A stretch of 64,000 nucleotides of DNA from Pelagibius sp. (GTDB lineage: Bacteria > Pseudomonadota > Alphaproteobacteria > Kiloniellales > Kiloniellaceae): assembly GCA_028280305.1 (NCBI GenBank), contig JANQMC010000034.1:248001-312000 (forward strand), given 5' to 3'. Below are positions 18,322-28,185 of this stretch, piece by piece. Numbering within the stretch: position 1 is the first letter of the stretch; the number at the start of each line of letters is the position of its first letter. The notes below the pieces were generated by a model. That model made no database searches. It worked only from the letters and a program-made list of their open reading frames with translations, and was not told where the DNA came from. Made by a program: the position numbers and the translations under genes.

Positions 18322-19311
18322 TTGCCCCGAGAAGAGAAACCCCAGGGCCGCAAGAAAGCAGGCGCACAGCAGGTCAATCTGCCGGATGCCAGCCATCGCC
18401 TGCGCGTTCGGGCGACCTGGATGTACTTTATCGAGGGGCGCACCCAAAGCGAGATTGCCGAAATGCTCGGCGTCGGACGGGTCACCGTGGTCCGGCTGCT
18501 GGCGGACGCGCGCCGCCGCCGCGAGGTGCAGATCACCATCACCGCGCCTTTGGCCGAGGTGACGGAGATCGAGCGGATGCTTGAAAGCCGCTTCGGGATC
18601 GAACAGGCCATCGTCGCGCCCGTTTCGGGTCCGGAACAGGATCCGGCCCAGGTGATCGCTGCGGCGGCTGGGGCCTTCATTTCGCAGGCCATGCGTTCGG
18701 GCATCACCGTCGGCGTCGGCTGGGGGCGCACGCTCTACTCCGCTCTGCCCTATATTGTCGGACGCACCCTGGAGAACTTTCGGGTGGTGTCGCTGCTTGG
18801 CGGCATCTCTCAGGCGCGGCGCTTCAACCCCGCAGAATTCGCCTGGCAGTTCAACGAACTGTTTCAGGGCGAGGGTTTTCTGGTTCCCGCCCCGGCGCTG
18901 GTTGACAGTCCGGAAACCAAACATGCCCTGCTGGAGCGTTGCGGCATTGCCCAGGTTTTCGAGATGGCCGACAGTCTCGACATCGCCCTTCTCAGTGTCG
19001 GCGGCATCTCCACCCTGACCACGTCGTATCGTGTCGGGCACCTCTCCGAAGCGGAGCGGCAATCGCTCATCAAGGCCGGCGCGGTGGGGGACATCCTCTA
19101 CAACTTCATCGACGAGGACGGTAATCTCGTCGACCATCCGGTGAACGACCGGGCGATCTCCGTCGGTATCGACCGCCTGAAGCGGACACCGCGGCGTGTT
19201 CTCGTCTCCGGCGGTGCCGACAAGGTTCCGGTTCTGCGCGGGGCAATCCGGTTGCTGGAGCCGACCGTTTTCATCTCCGACGAAGCGACGGCACGGGCAC
19301 TGCTGTCCTAG
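18322..19311 (+). CDS. SorC-family sugar-binding transcriptional regulator
   Basis: A 329-residue regulator. Near residue 30 is a helix-turn-helix (MYFIEGRTQSEIAEMLGVGRVTVVRLLADAR); after it comes a large sugar-phosphate-binding domain with the DeoR/SorC effector motifs (SGITVGVGWGRTLYSAL, VVSLLGGISQ). It starts with TTG at 18322, nine bases after AGGAG. It is last in the DRL/Aco operon, 49 bases after the E2 gene. Proteins of this type sense phosphorylated sugars, which fits the kinase in the divergent operon. Likely target: the palindrome at 13414-13427. Confidence 0.88.
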   Translation: MPREEKPQGRKKAGAQQVNLPDASHRLRVRATWMYFIEGRTQSEIAEMLGVGRVTVVRLLADARRRREVQITITAPLAEVTEIERMLESRFGIEQAIVAPVSGPEQDPAQVIAAAAGAFISQAMRSGITVGVGWGRTLYSALPYIVGRTLENFRVVSLLGGISQARRFNPAEFAWQFNELFQGEGFLVPAPALVDSPETKHALLERCGIAQVFEMADSLDIALLSVGGISTLTTSYRVGHLSEAERQSLIKAGAVGDILYNFIDEDGNLVDHPVNDRAISVGIDRLKRTPRRVLVSGGADKVPVLRGAIRLLEPTVFISDEATARALLS

Positions 19312-19421
19312 ATCGGACGCTCCTTTTTCGCGGTGCATACCGTCAGTGCGGCGGGTTTTGCGTCTCCCTGGTCATGGCCACCCTGTTGATGTCGATGCGC
19401 CAGTCGGGGTAAGCCTTAGGG

Positions 19422-20747
19422 ATGGAGCAGATTCTCGAACCGGGCCGGATTGCCGCCGAGCTCCAGGTCGCTGCCGATTGGTTACTGCAAAACGTCGCCA
19501 ATCCCTGGACCCTGCTGCAGGTCGTTCTGCTGGTTCTTCTGTTCGGCCTGTCTGTGCTGGCCGCCCGGCGTCTGCGTCCCGCTTTGGCAGCGCGCATCGA
19601 GAAAACCAAGGTGCCGCCGGGGTTTTCCGCCTTGGCGCGGGCTTTGCCCCAGGTGCTCACACCACTGATCTACCTGCTCCTGCTCTGGCTGGCCATCGCT
19701 GCCATACAGCAAAGCACCTGGCCCAGCCGCAGCTACCTGCTGGGCGTGGTCGCCAGCCTGCTGACGGCCTGGGTGGTGATCCGGCTGGTGACGACCTTCG
19801 TGCGCAACCCGGCGCTGGCCAAGACCTTGGCTTTCTGTGCCTGGACGATTGCGGCGCTCAACATCACCGAGCTGCTGGACCCCACGGTCGCCTTGCTCGA
19901 TTCCCTGGCGATCAGTTTCGGCGACCTGCGCATCTCGCTGCTGACCGTGGTCAAGGGTATGTTGACCCTGGCCCTGCTGCTCTGGGCCGCCTCTGCCCTG
20001 TCGCGTTTCCTCGAAGGGCGCATCAGCCGGGTTCCCGACCTGACACCCTCGGTTCAGGTGCTGCTCGGCAAGCTGCTGAAGATCACGCTCATCGCCCTGG
20101 CGGTGGTCATTGCCCTCAACAGTGTCGGTATCGACCTGACGGCGCTGGCGCTGTTCTCTGGCGCGATCGGCGTGGGTATCGGCTTTGGCCTGCAGAAAGT
20201 GGTTTCCAACCTCATCAGCGGCGTCATCCTGCTGCTCGACAAGTCGATCAAGCCGGGCGACGTCATCGAACTGGAAGAGACCTTCGGTTGGATATCCTCT
20301 CTTGGTGCCCGCTACGTCTCGGTGGTCACCCGCGACGGCAAGGAATATCTGATCCCCAACGAGGACCTGATCACCCAGCGGGTGGTGAACTGGTCCTTCA
20401 GCGACGAACTCGTTCGCATGGAGATCACCTTTGGTGTCTCCTATGACTGCGACCCGCATGAGGTCAGGCGTATCGCCCGGGAAGCGGCCGCCAAGCCCAA
20501 GCGCGTTTCGCAGCAGACGCCCCCGGTTTGTCACCTGACGGGCTTTGGCGACAGCTCGCTCGACTTCGTGCTGCGCTTCTGGATCCTCGATCCGCAGGGC
20601 GGCGTCGCCAACATCAAGGGCGAGGTCCTGTTGGCGGTCTGGGACGCCTTCAAGGAGAACGGCATCGAGATTCCTTATCCCCACCGCCAGGTCATCGTGA
20701 AGGAACCTGTTCAGATTACAGGTGGCGCATCATCGCCCGAGGGATAA
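19422..20747 (+). CDS. MscS-family mechanosensitive ion channel
   Basis: A 441-residue inner-membrane channel that opens on hypo-osmotic shock. About five to six hydrophobic segments occupy residues 20-260, followed by the pore helix and beta domain of MscS (FSGAIGVGIGFGLQKVVSN, then IKPGDVIELEETFGWISSLG and RYVSVVTRDGKEYLIPNED). The C-terminal cytoplasmic region is typical. The N terminus is longer than in E. coli MscS, as in many alphaproteobacterial members. The ATG at 19422 has an AGG just upstream. It appears monocistronic and convergent with tamB. Confidence 0.9.
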   Translation: MEQILEPGRIAAELQVAADWLLQNVANPWTLLQVVLLVLLFGLSVLAARRLRPALAARIEKTKVPPGFSALARALPQVLTPLIYLLLLWLAIAAIQQSTWPSRSYLLGVVASLLTAWVVIRLVTTFVRNPALAKTLAFCAWTIAALNITELLDPTVALLDSLAISFGDLRISLLTVVKGMLTLALLLWAASALSRFLEGRISRVPDLTPSVQVLLGKLLKITLIALAVVIALNSVGIDLTALALFSGAIGVGIGFGLQKVVSNLISGVILLLDKSIKPGDVIELEETFGWISSLGARYVSVVTRDGKEYLIPNEDLITQRVVNWSFSDELVRMEITFGVSYDCDPHEVRRIAREAAAKPKRVSQQTPPVCHLTGFGDSSLDFVLRFWILDPQGGVANIKGEVLLAVWDAFKENGIEIPYPHRQVIVKEPVQITGGASSPEG

Positions 20748-20771
20748 GTCGCACAGGGTGAGAGGGCCGGG

Positions 20772-23700
20772 TCAGTAATCCCATTGGAAACGGACACCGG
20801 ACTTGTTGGCGCCGGAGCCGGTTACTTCACTCTCGACCGTGATGTTGGGAGTCAACTCGACCTCGACCGTCGCGGCGCTGGATTGCGATGAGGCGCCTTG
20901 TTTGACCCCCACGTAGACTTCGTCGGTCAGGTATTTCCCCGCTTCCAGGGCGGGCCCCTGGCCGTCTGCGGCCTCTATGCGCAGCACGTCGACGCCCAGT
21001 GTGCGGCGGGCAAAGCCCAGGATATCCGCCCCGCCGCCGTTACCCGTCAGATCGCGCAGCGCAATGGCGAGCTGGGCCGCTTCCGCGGCGGTCAGCCCGG
21101 CGGCGGACTTGTTGAAAAGGACGCGGGAGATGATCTCGTCGCGCGGCACCTCAGGTGTAGAAGTAAGCACCAGTTCGGGTTGGGTCAGCGGGCCGCTGAG
21201 GCGGGCAGTCACCTCCAGTTCCGGGCCTTCGTAAACCGCGGTCACGTCCAGGCTCGGCTCTGCATTCTGTGATTCCGGAAGGATGACCCTGCCGGAGCGA
21301 AGCGCGAAGGGTTTGCCGACAACCGACAGGCGTCCGCGCACTAGGTCCAGGCTGCCGGTCACCAGCGGATCGGCGGCGCTGCCCTGGACCGAGATGCGGC
21401 CGGCCCATTCGGAATCGAGACCGCGTCCCCGCACGAAAATCCGCCGCGGCATGTCGATGACAATGTCGAGTGCCGCGTCGACAACCGGCGCCTTCTTCTG
21501 GTCTTCCGCCGAATCCTGAACGACACCGCCTTTCACCTCGATGACGTCGAGACTGACGACGTTGGGCGGCAGGTTGTTGAGCAGGCTGACTTCCACGGTC
21601 TCGGCGGTTAGCCTGCCGGTCACCCGGGAGGCGTCGGCGGTGCCGTTGATCTCGACGCTGCCGCCGGCCACCGCTGTTACATCGTCTCTGCGCAGCGCAT
21701 GAAGCTTGTCGAGTTGGATCGCGACGTCGAAAGGGAAACCCTGCGCCGGATCGGCCAGGGCCTGGCCTTTGCCGGTGACACTGCCTCCGGCTCCATCGTT
21801 GGCGGTGAGGCTGGCGAGAGTAATACGGTCATCCGTGATCTCGGCCTGCAGTGCGATGTCGTTCAGGATGGTTCCGGTATCCAGATTCTCGTAGCGGCCG
21901 TTGTTGAGGATAACGCTGCCGTTCACTTTCGGCGCTTCCAGGCTGCCGCTCGCGTCGAGACTGATTGCCGCTGCACCCTTCAGCCGGTGCTGCGGCAAGG
22001 GGACGAAGAGCAGTAGTGTGGTGATGTCGCCCGACCAGTTCAGGTTTCCGGTGATCGGCGCTCTCGCGGGAAAGGCCGCCGCGCCTTCGGCCGTCAGGGT
22101 GAGGGGAAGCTCTGCCCGGAAATCGGCAGCCGCAATATCGGCACCGCCGAGTTGACCCGCCAGGTTCAGCCGGCCGCCGCGCCAATCGGCCTCTGCCGCC
22201 AATTCGAGTGGCGGCAGATCCGTGCTGCCGCTGGGTTGCAACCCGGTGGCCGACAAGGCGGCGCTGCCGCGGGGATCATCAAAAGATCCCTGCAGGCTGG
22301 CCTTGGCGGAAATCCGCCCATCGATGCCGGTTGCCCAAAACCGGTCGACGGTTTGCAGAGGCAGTCCGTCGAGCGTCGCGTCTACGGCGATATCGCGTGC
22401 CGCGAAAGCCGCGTCGGCAGTCAAACGGGTCTCACCGGAGGCAAGGTCGAGGCCGGTGAGACGCGTTTCCTCGGGCGCCAGGGTTAAGGTCGCGGTATCG
22501 CGCAGCGTAAGCGCTTCACCGAACAACTGTCCCTCTGCCTGTGTCAGGGCCAGGGTCAGCCTTTCGTCTTCCTGGGTTACCCGTCCCGCCGCGGAGACCT
22601 CAAGGGGCTCGACCCAGGCGCCGCTGCCGGTCAGAGTGAATGAAAGATCAGCTGGATTGCCTTCCCCCGTGAGGCCGAGGTTTTCCGCTTCAAGATCCTG
22701 CCAGCGCAGTTGTTCGGCCGTGATCTCAAATGTCGCGTCTCCTGCCAAGGCAAGGTCTTGGGCCTGCAGGGCGGCTGTCAGGTTCTCTATCGTCAGCGGT
22801 ACGGCTTGGCCGTCCGGCCGCAGAGCGACGCCTGTGAGATTCGCCGTGGCCAAGACCGGCGCATCCTCCCCGCTCTGGTTCAGTCTGACATTAATTCGTC
22901 CCTTGCCGTTGCCTGAAAGCCCGGCGACCGCCAGCCAGGGGCCGAGATCGTCGAGATCGGCCTGCAGCGCGGCGATGGGTTCGCCGCCATCGAGCGGCAG
23001 GATGACATCGCCGGTTATCCTTGTGTCCGGCAGTCCTGCCTCTAGGTCTGTCAGGCCGAGGGTATCCGCGCGCAACTGCAGCTCGCTGCTTGCTTCCAGA
23101 GGGCCGAAAGGGCTTGTCAGGGCGAGAGTGACCGGGCCGTCGACATCGGAACCGGCGATACGCAGTTGATAGCCGGCGGTCAGGTCTCTCAGTTCCTGGT
23201 CTTCGATAGTGAGGCCGGCGAGCTTCGCTGCGCCGCTGACGGCCAGCGCATCGAAGGGACCGGCGGCTTCACCTTCGACCGTCGCCGCTCCCGTAACCTC
23301 GACACCCAACGCATCGGCCAGCACAGCGGCCTCGGGCAGGCGAACACTGTAGCCTGCGTCGCTCAGTTCGCCTGCCGGCGAGATCGCCAGGCTTGCGTCG
23401 ATGTTGGCGATGTCCGACCGGCCCGTGACCTCCTCGATGCGCAGTTCGCCGTTGTCGAAGGCGAGGCGGGTCGCGAGATCCATGCCGTCGCCCGCGGCGG
23501 CGGCGACCAGGGCAGTCTCGCTGGACGGCTGGTCCCAACGCCCCGCCAGCTCGGCGGTCAGGCGCTGGCCGAAGCTTTCGACTGTAACGGGTCCGGCAAG
23601 ACGGGCGGCTCCGCCCAGGGCGATGCCTGTCAGCGGTTGCAGCGCGGCCAGTTCAGGCACGGTCATCGCAACATCGAGACCTGCGGCGCCATCGTTGAGT

Positions 23701-25160
23701 CCGGCCTGACCGGTGACGGTGATCGTTGCGGCCTCGGTGGTAAGCTTCAGGTCGGCAAGGTCGAGGATCGCCGGGCCCGTATCGATACTGCCGTTCAGCG
23801 ACCAGGTGAGTGCCGGGCCGAGGAGCGGGTCGAGGTTGTCTTGCCCCGGCAGCCGCGGTGCCGTCACGTTGCCGTTTAGATCAAAAGCGAAGACCGGCGC
23901 ACCTTCCAGGATATTGCTTTCTGCATTCAGCTTGCCGACAGCGCTCGCCGTGTCGGCGGTGAAGCCCGGACGGGCGACAGCTTTGGCCGCAAACGAGATA
24001 TCCGCCTGCGGTTTTTCGAGCGTTCCGCTGAGCGCTATCTCGGCCGAGGCTTCCTCCAGCCGTTCGAGACCCAGCAGACTGGCAGGCGCCGGACTGTCTC
24101 CAGCCGTAGCGGCCAGATTCAGGTCGAGCGCCCGCGTCTCGACGTCGAACGCGCCGTCGATGGAGAGGTTAAGGACATCGTTGGCCGCGGTGAAGCTGTC
24201 CAGCCTGACGCGCCGCGCTTCCTGCCAACCGCCTTTCAGCGCGAAGTCCGTGCGGCCGTCGATAAGAGCAAAGGCGCCCTCCGGCTCCGGCGCGGAGACG
24301 GCGCTGCGCCCGGTCATGGAGAAAGCGAGGTCATCGCCGCCGCGGCGTTCCAGGGTGATGTCCGCCGCCGCTTCGATAAGATCGCCGAGTGAAAGCATAG
24401 CATCGCCCTCCCACTGGGAGAGGGGGCCGCTGCCCTTCAGGCGCAGCGCCGCGCGGGGCAGGTCCGGCATCTCCAGAAGGGCGGCCAGGAGTCCGCCGGG
24501 GGCTTCTGCTGCCTCCAGGTCGGCCGTCAGGATATCGTCGGCCGGATTGTAGATCAGCTCGACGTCGAGCCGCGCCTCCGGGCCGTCGAGACGGTGCAGT
24601 TGAAGGCTGGTTGCGAGCGCGCCGTCTGCTTCGCTTTTTGCCGATCCGTCCAACGCCAGTTCCGCCGCTTGCCCCAGCACCGGCTGGCCTAGAGAGATCC
24701 GGTCGGCGTTGAGGCTGCCGATCCGCACCTTAATCGGAGAGCTCAGCGCAGCGAGCGGATCGCCACCGTTTTCCTCCTTCGCTTCCGCTTCGCCGGAAGG
24801 CAGGCGGGTGAGCGCGACCTCGCTGAATTTCAGAGAATCGATCTCGAGTGTTCTGTTCAGCAGACTCCAGGGTTGCCAGGAGACTTCCAGGGCGGCGATG
24901 CTCAGCCAGAGGCCATCGGCGTCACGCACCACGATGTCGCTGGCCCGCAGGCTCTCCGATACGTTGCCCTCCAGCCGACCGATGGAGAGTTCAACTTCAC
25001 CCGGTGTCGTGGCTGCGGCTTCGATTTGGCGGGCCAGCCAGCCACGGCCGCCGTCGCTCTGCAGCCAGCCGTATCCCAGCCCGGCCGCGGTTAAGACGAG
25101 CAGCAACAGGCCGCCGAAGCCGATGGCCAGTCGCTTGAGAATCTTCTTCGCCTGCGGCAT
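20772..25160 (-). CDS. tamB: Translocation and assembly module protein TamB
   Basis: This 1462-residue protein has an N-terminal signal anchor (LAIGFGGLLLLVLTAAGLGYGW, residues 11-32). A very long beta-rich periplasmic region of repeating amphipathic strands follows, then a C-terminal TamB (DUF490) domain containing VSVQGSAADPLVTGSLDLVRGR-like segments and ending GVRFQWDY. TamB is an AsmA-like bridge between the membranes, working with TamA in outer-membrane protein assembly and implicated in phospholipid transport. Its start lies one base after the tamA stop, the classic tamA-tamB arrangement. Confidence 0.93.
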   Translation of the reverse strand: MPQAKKILKRLAIGFGGLLLLVLTAAGLGYGWLQSDGGRGWLARQIEAAATTPGEVELSIGRLEGNVSESLRASDIVVRDADGLWLSIAALEVSWQPWSLLNRTLEIDSLKFSEVALTRLPSGEAEAKEENGGDPLAALSSPIKVRIGSLNADRISLGQPVLGQAAELALDGSAKSEADGALATSLQLHRLDGPEARLDVELIYNPADDILTADLEAAEAPGGLLAALLEMPDLPRAALRLKGSGPLSQWEGDAMLSLGDLIEAAADITLERRGGDDLAFSMTGRSAVSAPEPEGAFALIDGRTDFALKGGWQEARRVRLDSFTAANDVLNLSIDGAFDVETRALDLNLAATAGDSPAPASLLGLERLEEASAEIALSGTLEKPQADISFAAKAVARPGFTADTASAVGKLNAESNILEGAPVFAFDLNGNVTAPRLPGQDNLDPLLGPALTWSLNGSIDTGPAILDLADLKLTTEAATITVTGQAGLNDGAAGLDVAMTVPELAALQPLTGIALGGAARLAGPVTVESFGQRLTAELAGRWDQPSSETALVAAAAGDGMDLATRLAFDNGELRIEEVTGRSDIANIDASLAISPAGELSDAGYSVRLPEAAVLADALGVEVTGAATVEGEAAGPFDALAVSGAAKLAGLTIEDQELRDLTAGYQLRIAGSDVDGPVTLALTSPFGPLEASSELQLRADTLGLTDLEAGLPDTRITGDVILPLDGGEPIAALQADLDDLGPWLAVAGLSGNGKGRINVRLNQSGEDAPVLATANLTGVALRPDGQAVPLTIENLTAALQAQDLALAGDATFEITAEQLRWQDLEAENLGLTGEGNPADLSFTLTGSGAWVEPLEVSAAGRVTQEDERLTLALTQAEGQLFGEALTLRDTATLTLAPEETRLTGLDLASGETRLTADAAFAARDIAVDATLDGLPLQTVDRFWATGIDGRISAKASLQGSFDDPRGSAALSATGLQPSGSTDLPPLELAAEADWRGGRLNLAGQLGGADIAAADFRAELPLTLTAEGAAAFPARAPITGNLNWSGDITTLLLFVPLPQHRLKGAAAISLDASGSLEAPKVNGSVILNNGRYENLDTGTILNDIALQAEITDDRITLASLTANDGAGGSVTGKGQALADPAQGFPFDVAIQLDKLHALRRDDVTAVAGGSVEINGTADASRVTGRLTAETVEVSLLNNLPPNVVSLDVIEVKGGVVQDSAEDQKKAPVVDAALDIVIDMPRRIFVRGRGLDSEWAGRISVQGSAADPLVTGSLDLVRGRLSVVGKPFALRSGRVILPESQNAEPSLDVTAVYEGPELEVTARLSGPLTQPELVLTSTPEVPRDEIISRVLFNKSAAGLTAAEAAQLAIALRDLTGNGGGADILGFARRTLGVDVLRIEAADGQGPALEAGKYLTDEVYVGVKQGASSQSSAATVEVELTPNITVESEVTGSGANKSGVRFQWDY

Positions 25161-25161
25161 G

Positions 25162-27105
25162 TCAGAAGGCCTGCCCGAAACTCACATAAAACTGGAACGC
25201 GTCATCCACATCGTCGCGGGGGTTGAGGGGGAAAGCGACGTCCAGGCGCAGCGGGCCGAACCCGGTGAAATAGCGTACACCCAATCCGGCGGCCCAGCGC
25301 AGCGTTTCGTCGCCGTTGGGCCAGGGATCATCGAAAACCGTGCCGCCGTCGACGAAAGGCACCACGCCGATCTCTTCGGTGACCCGCACGCGAATCTCTC
25401 CCCCCAGTTCGACCAGCGACGTGCCGCCGAGCGGGTCGTCGTCATCGTCCAGGGGCCCCACCAGCTGGAATTCGTAACCCCGGATCGACCCGCCGCCGCC
25501 TGCATAAAACCGCCGGTTTGCCGGCAGCGTCTCGGTGTCCGCACCGACGATTGAACCGACCCTGGCGCGGCCGGCGAGAACGAAACGTTCCGCTTCGTCG
25601 ACTGCATAGTAGGCTGACCCGCCGGCCACTGCGGTCAGAAACAGCAGCGTCTCATCACCGACGCCGGTCGTCGGTGTGAGGGAGAATTGCAAGCGCGACC
25701 CGCTGGCGGGATCGAGGGGGTCGTCGGTGGTATCCCGGGCCGCGGTCAGGGGCAGGCCGAAGAGCGTGAACTGGCGTTCACCGGTCTGCGCGTCGCCTTC
25801 GTCCTCGATGATCTCGTAGCCGGCGGAAACGCCGGCGGATCCCCGCCAGTTTTCGAAGAAAGACCGTTCCAGCCCAACCAGGCCCTCAACGAACTGGCGC
25901 TCAAAGGCATCGTTGTCCTCGAAACCGCCGGTCAGGTCCGCGAGCAGGGCTTGGTCGGGCCTGAGGAACGCCGGTTTACGGAAGCCCAGTCTGCCGCTTT
26001 GTTCGATCAGGGAACCGGTGGCGCTGACCCGCAGTTGCTCGTTCTCACCCAAGAGATTGCGATGTTCCCAGAACAGCTCGCCGCCGGGTCCGACATCGGT
26101 CGAAAACGAGGCGCCGGCGCCGATGGAGCGGTGTTCGCGCTCGACCAGGGTTACCATGACCGGCAGCGAGCCATCGGTCTCCGGCATGGCGGCCGTCTCG
26201 GCATTCACTGTTGAAAAGAGGCCGGTTGCCGAGAGGCTGCGTTGAACATCCCGCAGTACGCGCCGGTCGAAAAGGCTGCCTTCCGGCCACTCGGCGATGC
26301 GCTGGAGGTAGTCCGCCGCGACCCCTTCCTGGCCCTTGAAGCTCAAGGCGCCAAACGTCGCTTGGGGGCCGGCATCCACGGAGAGGTCCACCTGCATGTC
26401 GGTTTTCTCGCGGTCCACGAAGGTTCTGCGCTCAGCCACGCGGGCGAAGGGATGGCCACGCTCCTGCAACAGCGTGATCAACCGCCGTTCGGCGGCGACG
26501 ATGTCCGGTGCCCTGGCCGGCATGCCGATCTGGATGTCGATGGCCTCAAGACGCGGCTGCACGCTGTCCGCCGGAGGCGTGCTTTCCACATAGTTGATGT
26601 CATAGGCCCCCAGGCTGTAGCGTGTGCCCGGGGTGATATTGAGAATGGCCTTGGCAGGCCGATCGTCGGTTTCGATGTCCAGGACAATTTCGGCGGCGTA
26701 ATACCCCTCCGACCGCAGAGCGGTCTGGAGACGCTCGACATCCGCTTCGCCGCGCCGCCTCAGCCCGATCACAGTGGCCGGCGGCTTCCCGGCAAGGCTG
26801 ATCAGTTGGGACGAAGCCTCCAAGACCGAAAGAAGGTTGCTATCCTCGACGCCGGTCAATTCCACCGTGTAGTCAATGCCGGTCTCCTCAGCTTCAACCG
26901 CCGGAGGGGCCGTATCGCCGTGGATCTCTTCTGCCTGCTGCGCGACAGCCGGTAGGCTGGCAACGGTTGCGCAAAAAAAGGCGCCGAGCGCAATGGCGCA
27001 CGGTCGGCGAAGTTGCTTTCGCGCCGTCGTGTTGATCCCCAAGAGTACTGATTCTTTCCCTTTGTCAGAACCGCTGCCGTTGGGCGGACGGTCCCGGATG
27101 CTCAT
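25162..27105 (-). CDS. tamA: Outer-membrane translocation and assembly protein TamA
   Basis: An Omp85-superfamily protein of up to 647 residues. After a signal peptide ending near SLPAVAQQ come POTRA-like domains (about residues 75-330). A C-terminal 16-strand barrel follows, with the conserved RFYAGGGGSIRGYEFQ motif and a terminal FYVSFGQAF ending in Phe. The ATG at 27105 has no clear ribosome-binding site and gives an unusually long pre-sequence. A TTG at 27042 would remove 21 residues and give a more normal signal peptide, so the start is uncertain. It is followed immediately by tamB. Confidence 0.92.
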   Translation of the reverse strand: MSIRDRPPNGSGSDKGKESVLLGINTTARKQLRRPCAIALGAFFCATVASLPAVAQQAEEIHGDTAPPAVEAEETGIDYTVELTGVEDSNLLSVLEASSQLISLAGKPPATVIGLRRRGEADVERLQTALRSEGYYAAEIVLDIETDDRPAKAILNITPGTRYSLGAYDINYVESTPPADSVQPRLEAIDIQIGMPARAPDIVAAERRLITLLQERGHPFARVAERRTFVDREKTDMQVDLSVDAGPQATFGALSFKGQEGVAADYLQRIAEWPEGSLFDRRVLRDVQRSLSATGLFSTVNAETAAMPETDGSLPVMVTLVEREHRSIGAGASFSTDVGPGGELFWEHRNLLGENEQLRVSATGSLIEQSGRLGFRKPAFLRPDQALLADLTGGFEDNDAFERQFVEGLVGLERSFFENWRGSAGVSAGYEIIEDEGDAQTGERQFTLFGLPLTAARDTTDDPLDPASGSRLQFSLTPTTGVGDETLLFLTAVAGGSAYYAVDEAERFVLAGRARVGSIVGADTETLPANRRFYAGGGGSIRGYEFQLVGPLDDDDDPLGGTSLVELGGEIRVRVTEEIGVVPFVDGGTVFDDPWPNGDETLRWAAGLGVRYFTGFGPLRLDVAFPLNPRDDVDDAFQFYVSFGQAF

Positions 27106-27473
27106 GCCAGCCCGAGGCGTAAATCCATTTGGTTTTCTATATTCACTTGCAAATACTCATATAAAAGCGTGACGACCCATCTCCTAACCCGGCCGATTAA
27201 GGGTCCGGGTGGCCCGGGTGACGAGCATACCCCGTCGAATGGCCAGAGTCCGTCTCGAAAAGAGGTACGGCAGCCACGGCTGCAGCATTAATCTGTAACC
27301 GGGTTGCGGTCCCAATGCCCTGTTCGGCACCGAAGTCTCTTGCTTCTCTTGAGATAGGCCGTTCCTGGCCGATTGCCTGGCGAATCAGGCCACCACGAGA
27401 CAAGCCGAGGATTCTGGGGCGCCGGACTTTGGCCTTGATGACCCCGGGCAGATCTGATGTACAGAATTCAGGG
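27106..27473. other. Gene-free stretch between tamA and the GntR regulator
   Basis: This 368-base region lies upstream of tamA and downstream of the GntR gene. Positions 27130-27172 are AT-rich compared with the surroundings and probably hold the tamA promoter on the minus strand, but no convincing -35/-10 pair could be fixed. The rest has no recognisable gene, tRNA or repeat. A 68-codon open frame on the minus strand (27197-27403) resembles nothing I know. Confidence 0.4.
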
Positions 27474-28124
27474 TCAGAACAGGCGCGTCAGATGGTTCAG
27501 AATGCTCTCGCGGACGTTGTCCATGTGAACCTTCATGGCGGCTTGCGCGCGTTCGGGGTCGCCGGAAACGATGCCATCGATGATGGCGATGTGCTCGTGG
27601 CACCCGGGTTCAAAGCGCTCGGGAATGCTGCCCTTGTCGAAGATTCGCGTTTTCAGCTTCAGGTCCGAGATCAGCGTCTCCAAAAGCCGGGAGCCTGACA
27701 TCAGAACCACCCTTTCGTGGAGTTCGTCGTCGGCGGCCAGATGCGCCTCTGCATCGGGCCGTTCACCCGACAGAAAACCCTCGAAGACCCCGCGCAGTTT
27801 CAGTAACGCATCGCGGCCCGGCGCCCCGGCGGCCTGTCTCGCGGCCTCTACTTCCAGCAGACGGCGGACATGGAGGATCTCCACGATTTCGTCAGTCGAG
27901 ATGCGATGCACCACCGGCGCCCCGCCCTCCGGGCGCCGCACGAGCCCCTCGCTGGTAAGCCGGCTGATCGCTTCACGCACCGGGGTCCGCGAAATGCCGA
28001 GGCGGGCGGCGCAATCGTTCTCAAGGACGCGGGCGCCAGCCGAGAGTTCGCCGCTCAGGATCATCTGCCGCAACCTTTGATAGGCCGTATCGCCGAGGCT
28101 CGCACGGGGCAGTTTTGCCGTCAT
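27474..28124 (-). CDS. GntR-family (FCD domain) transcriptional regulator
   Basis: A 216-residue regulator with a winged helix-turn-helix (ENDCAARLGISRTPVREAISRLTSEGLVRR, about residues 37-66) and an all-helical FCD ligand-binding domain. Candidate metal-binding histidines are visible in ADDELHERVV, GCHEHIAIIDGI and MKVHMDNV. It is divergent from the VOC/ABC/cyclic-amidase operon, and the 377-base region between them holds two copies of TCTGTATAC. It is therefore the likely repressor of that operon and of itself, with a substrate or intermediate as inducer. Confidence 0.9.
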   Translation of the reverse strand: MTAKLPRASLGDTAYQRLRQMILSGELSAGARVLENDCAARLGISRTPVREAISRLTSEGLVRRPEGGAPVVHRISTDEIVEILHVRRLLEVEAARQAAGAPGRDALLKLRGVFEGFLSGERPDAEAHLAADDELHERVVLMSGSRLLETLISDLKLKTRIFDKGSIPERFEPGCHEHIAIIDGIVSGDPERAQAAMKVHMDNVRESILNHLTRLF

Positions 28125-28171
28125 GCCGGGCGTCCAACTGTCGTCAATGGAACGCTGATCATCCGCATATT

Positions 28172-28185
28172 CTCTGTATACGCTG
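28172..28185. promoter_or_regulatory. GTATAC operator, GntR-proximal copy
   Basis: CTCTGTATACGCTG contains the palindrome GTATAC, a core often recognised by FCD-type GntR regulators. It lies about 50 bases upstream of the regulator start, where it could mediate autoregulation. The nonamer TCTGTATAC is repeated exactly at 28428-28436. Confidence 0.55.

Noticed and set aside
27197-27403. A 68-codon minus-strand frame between GntR and tamA
   Set aside because: No ribosome-binding site or recognisable sequence; left as unassigned intergenic DNA.
27106-27473. Possible tRNA or small RNA in the tamA upstream region
   Set aside because: No cloverleaf with T-loop (GTTCGA-type) and acceptor pairing could be found; no strong hairpin.
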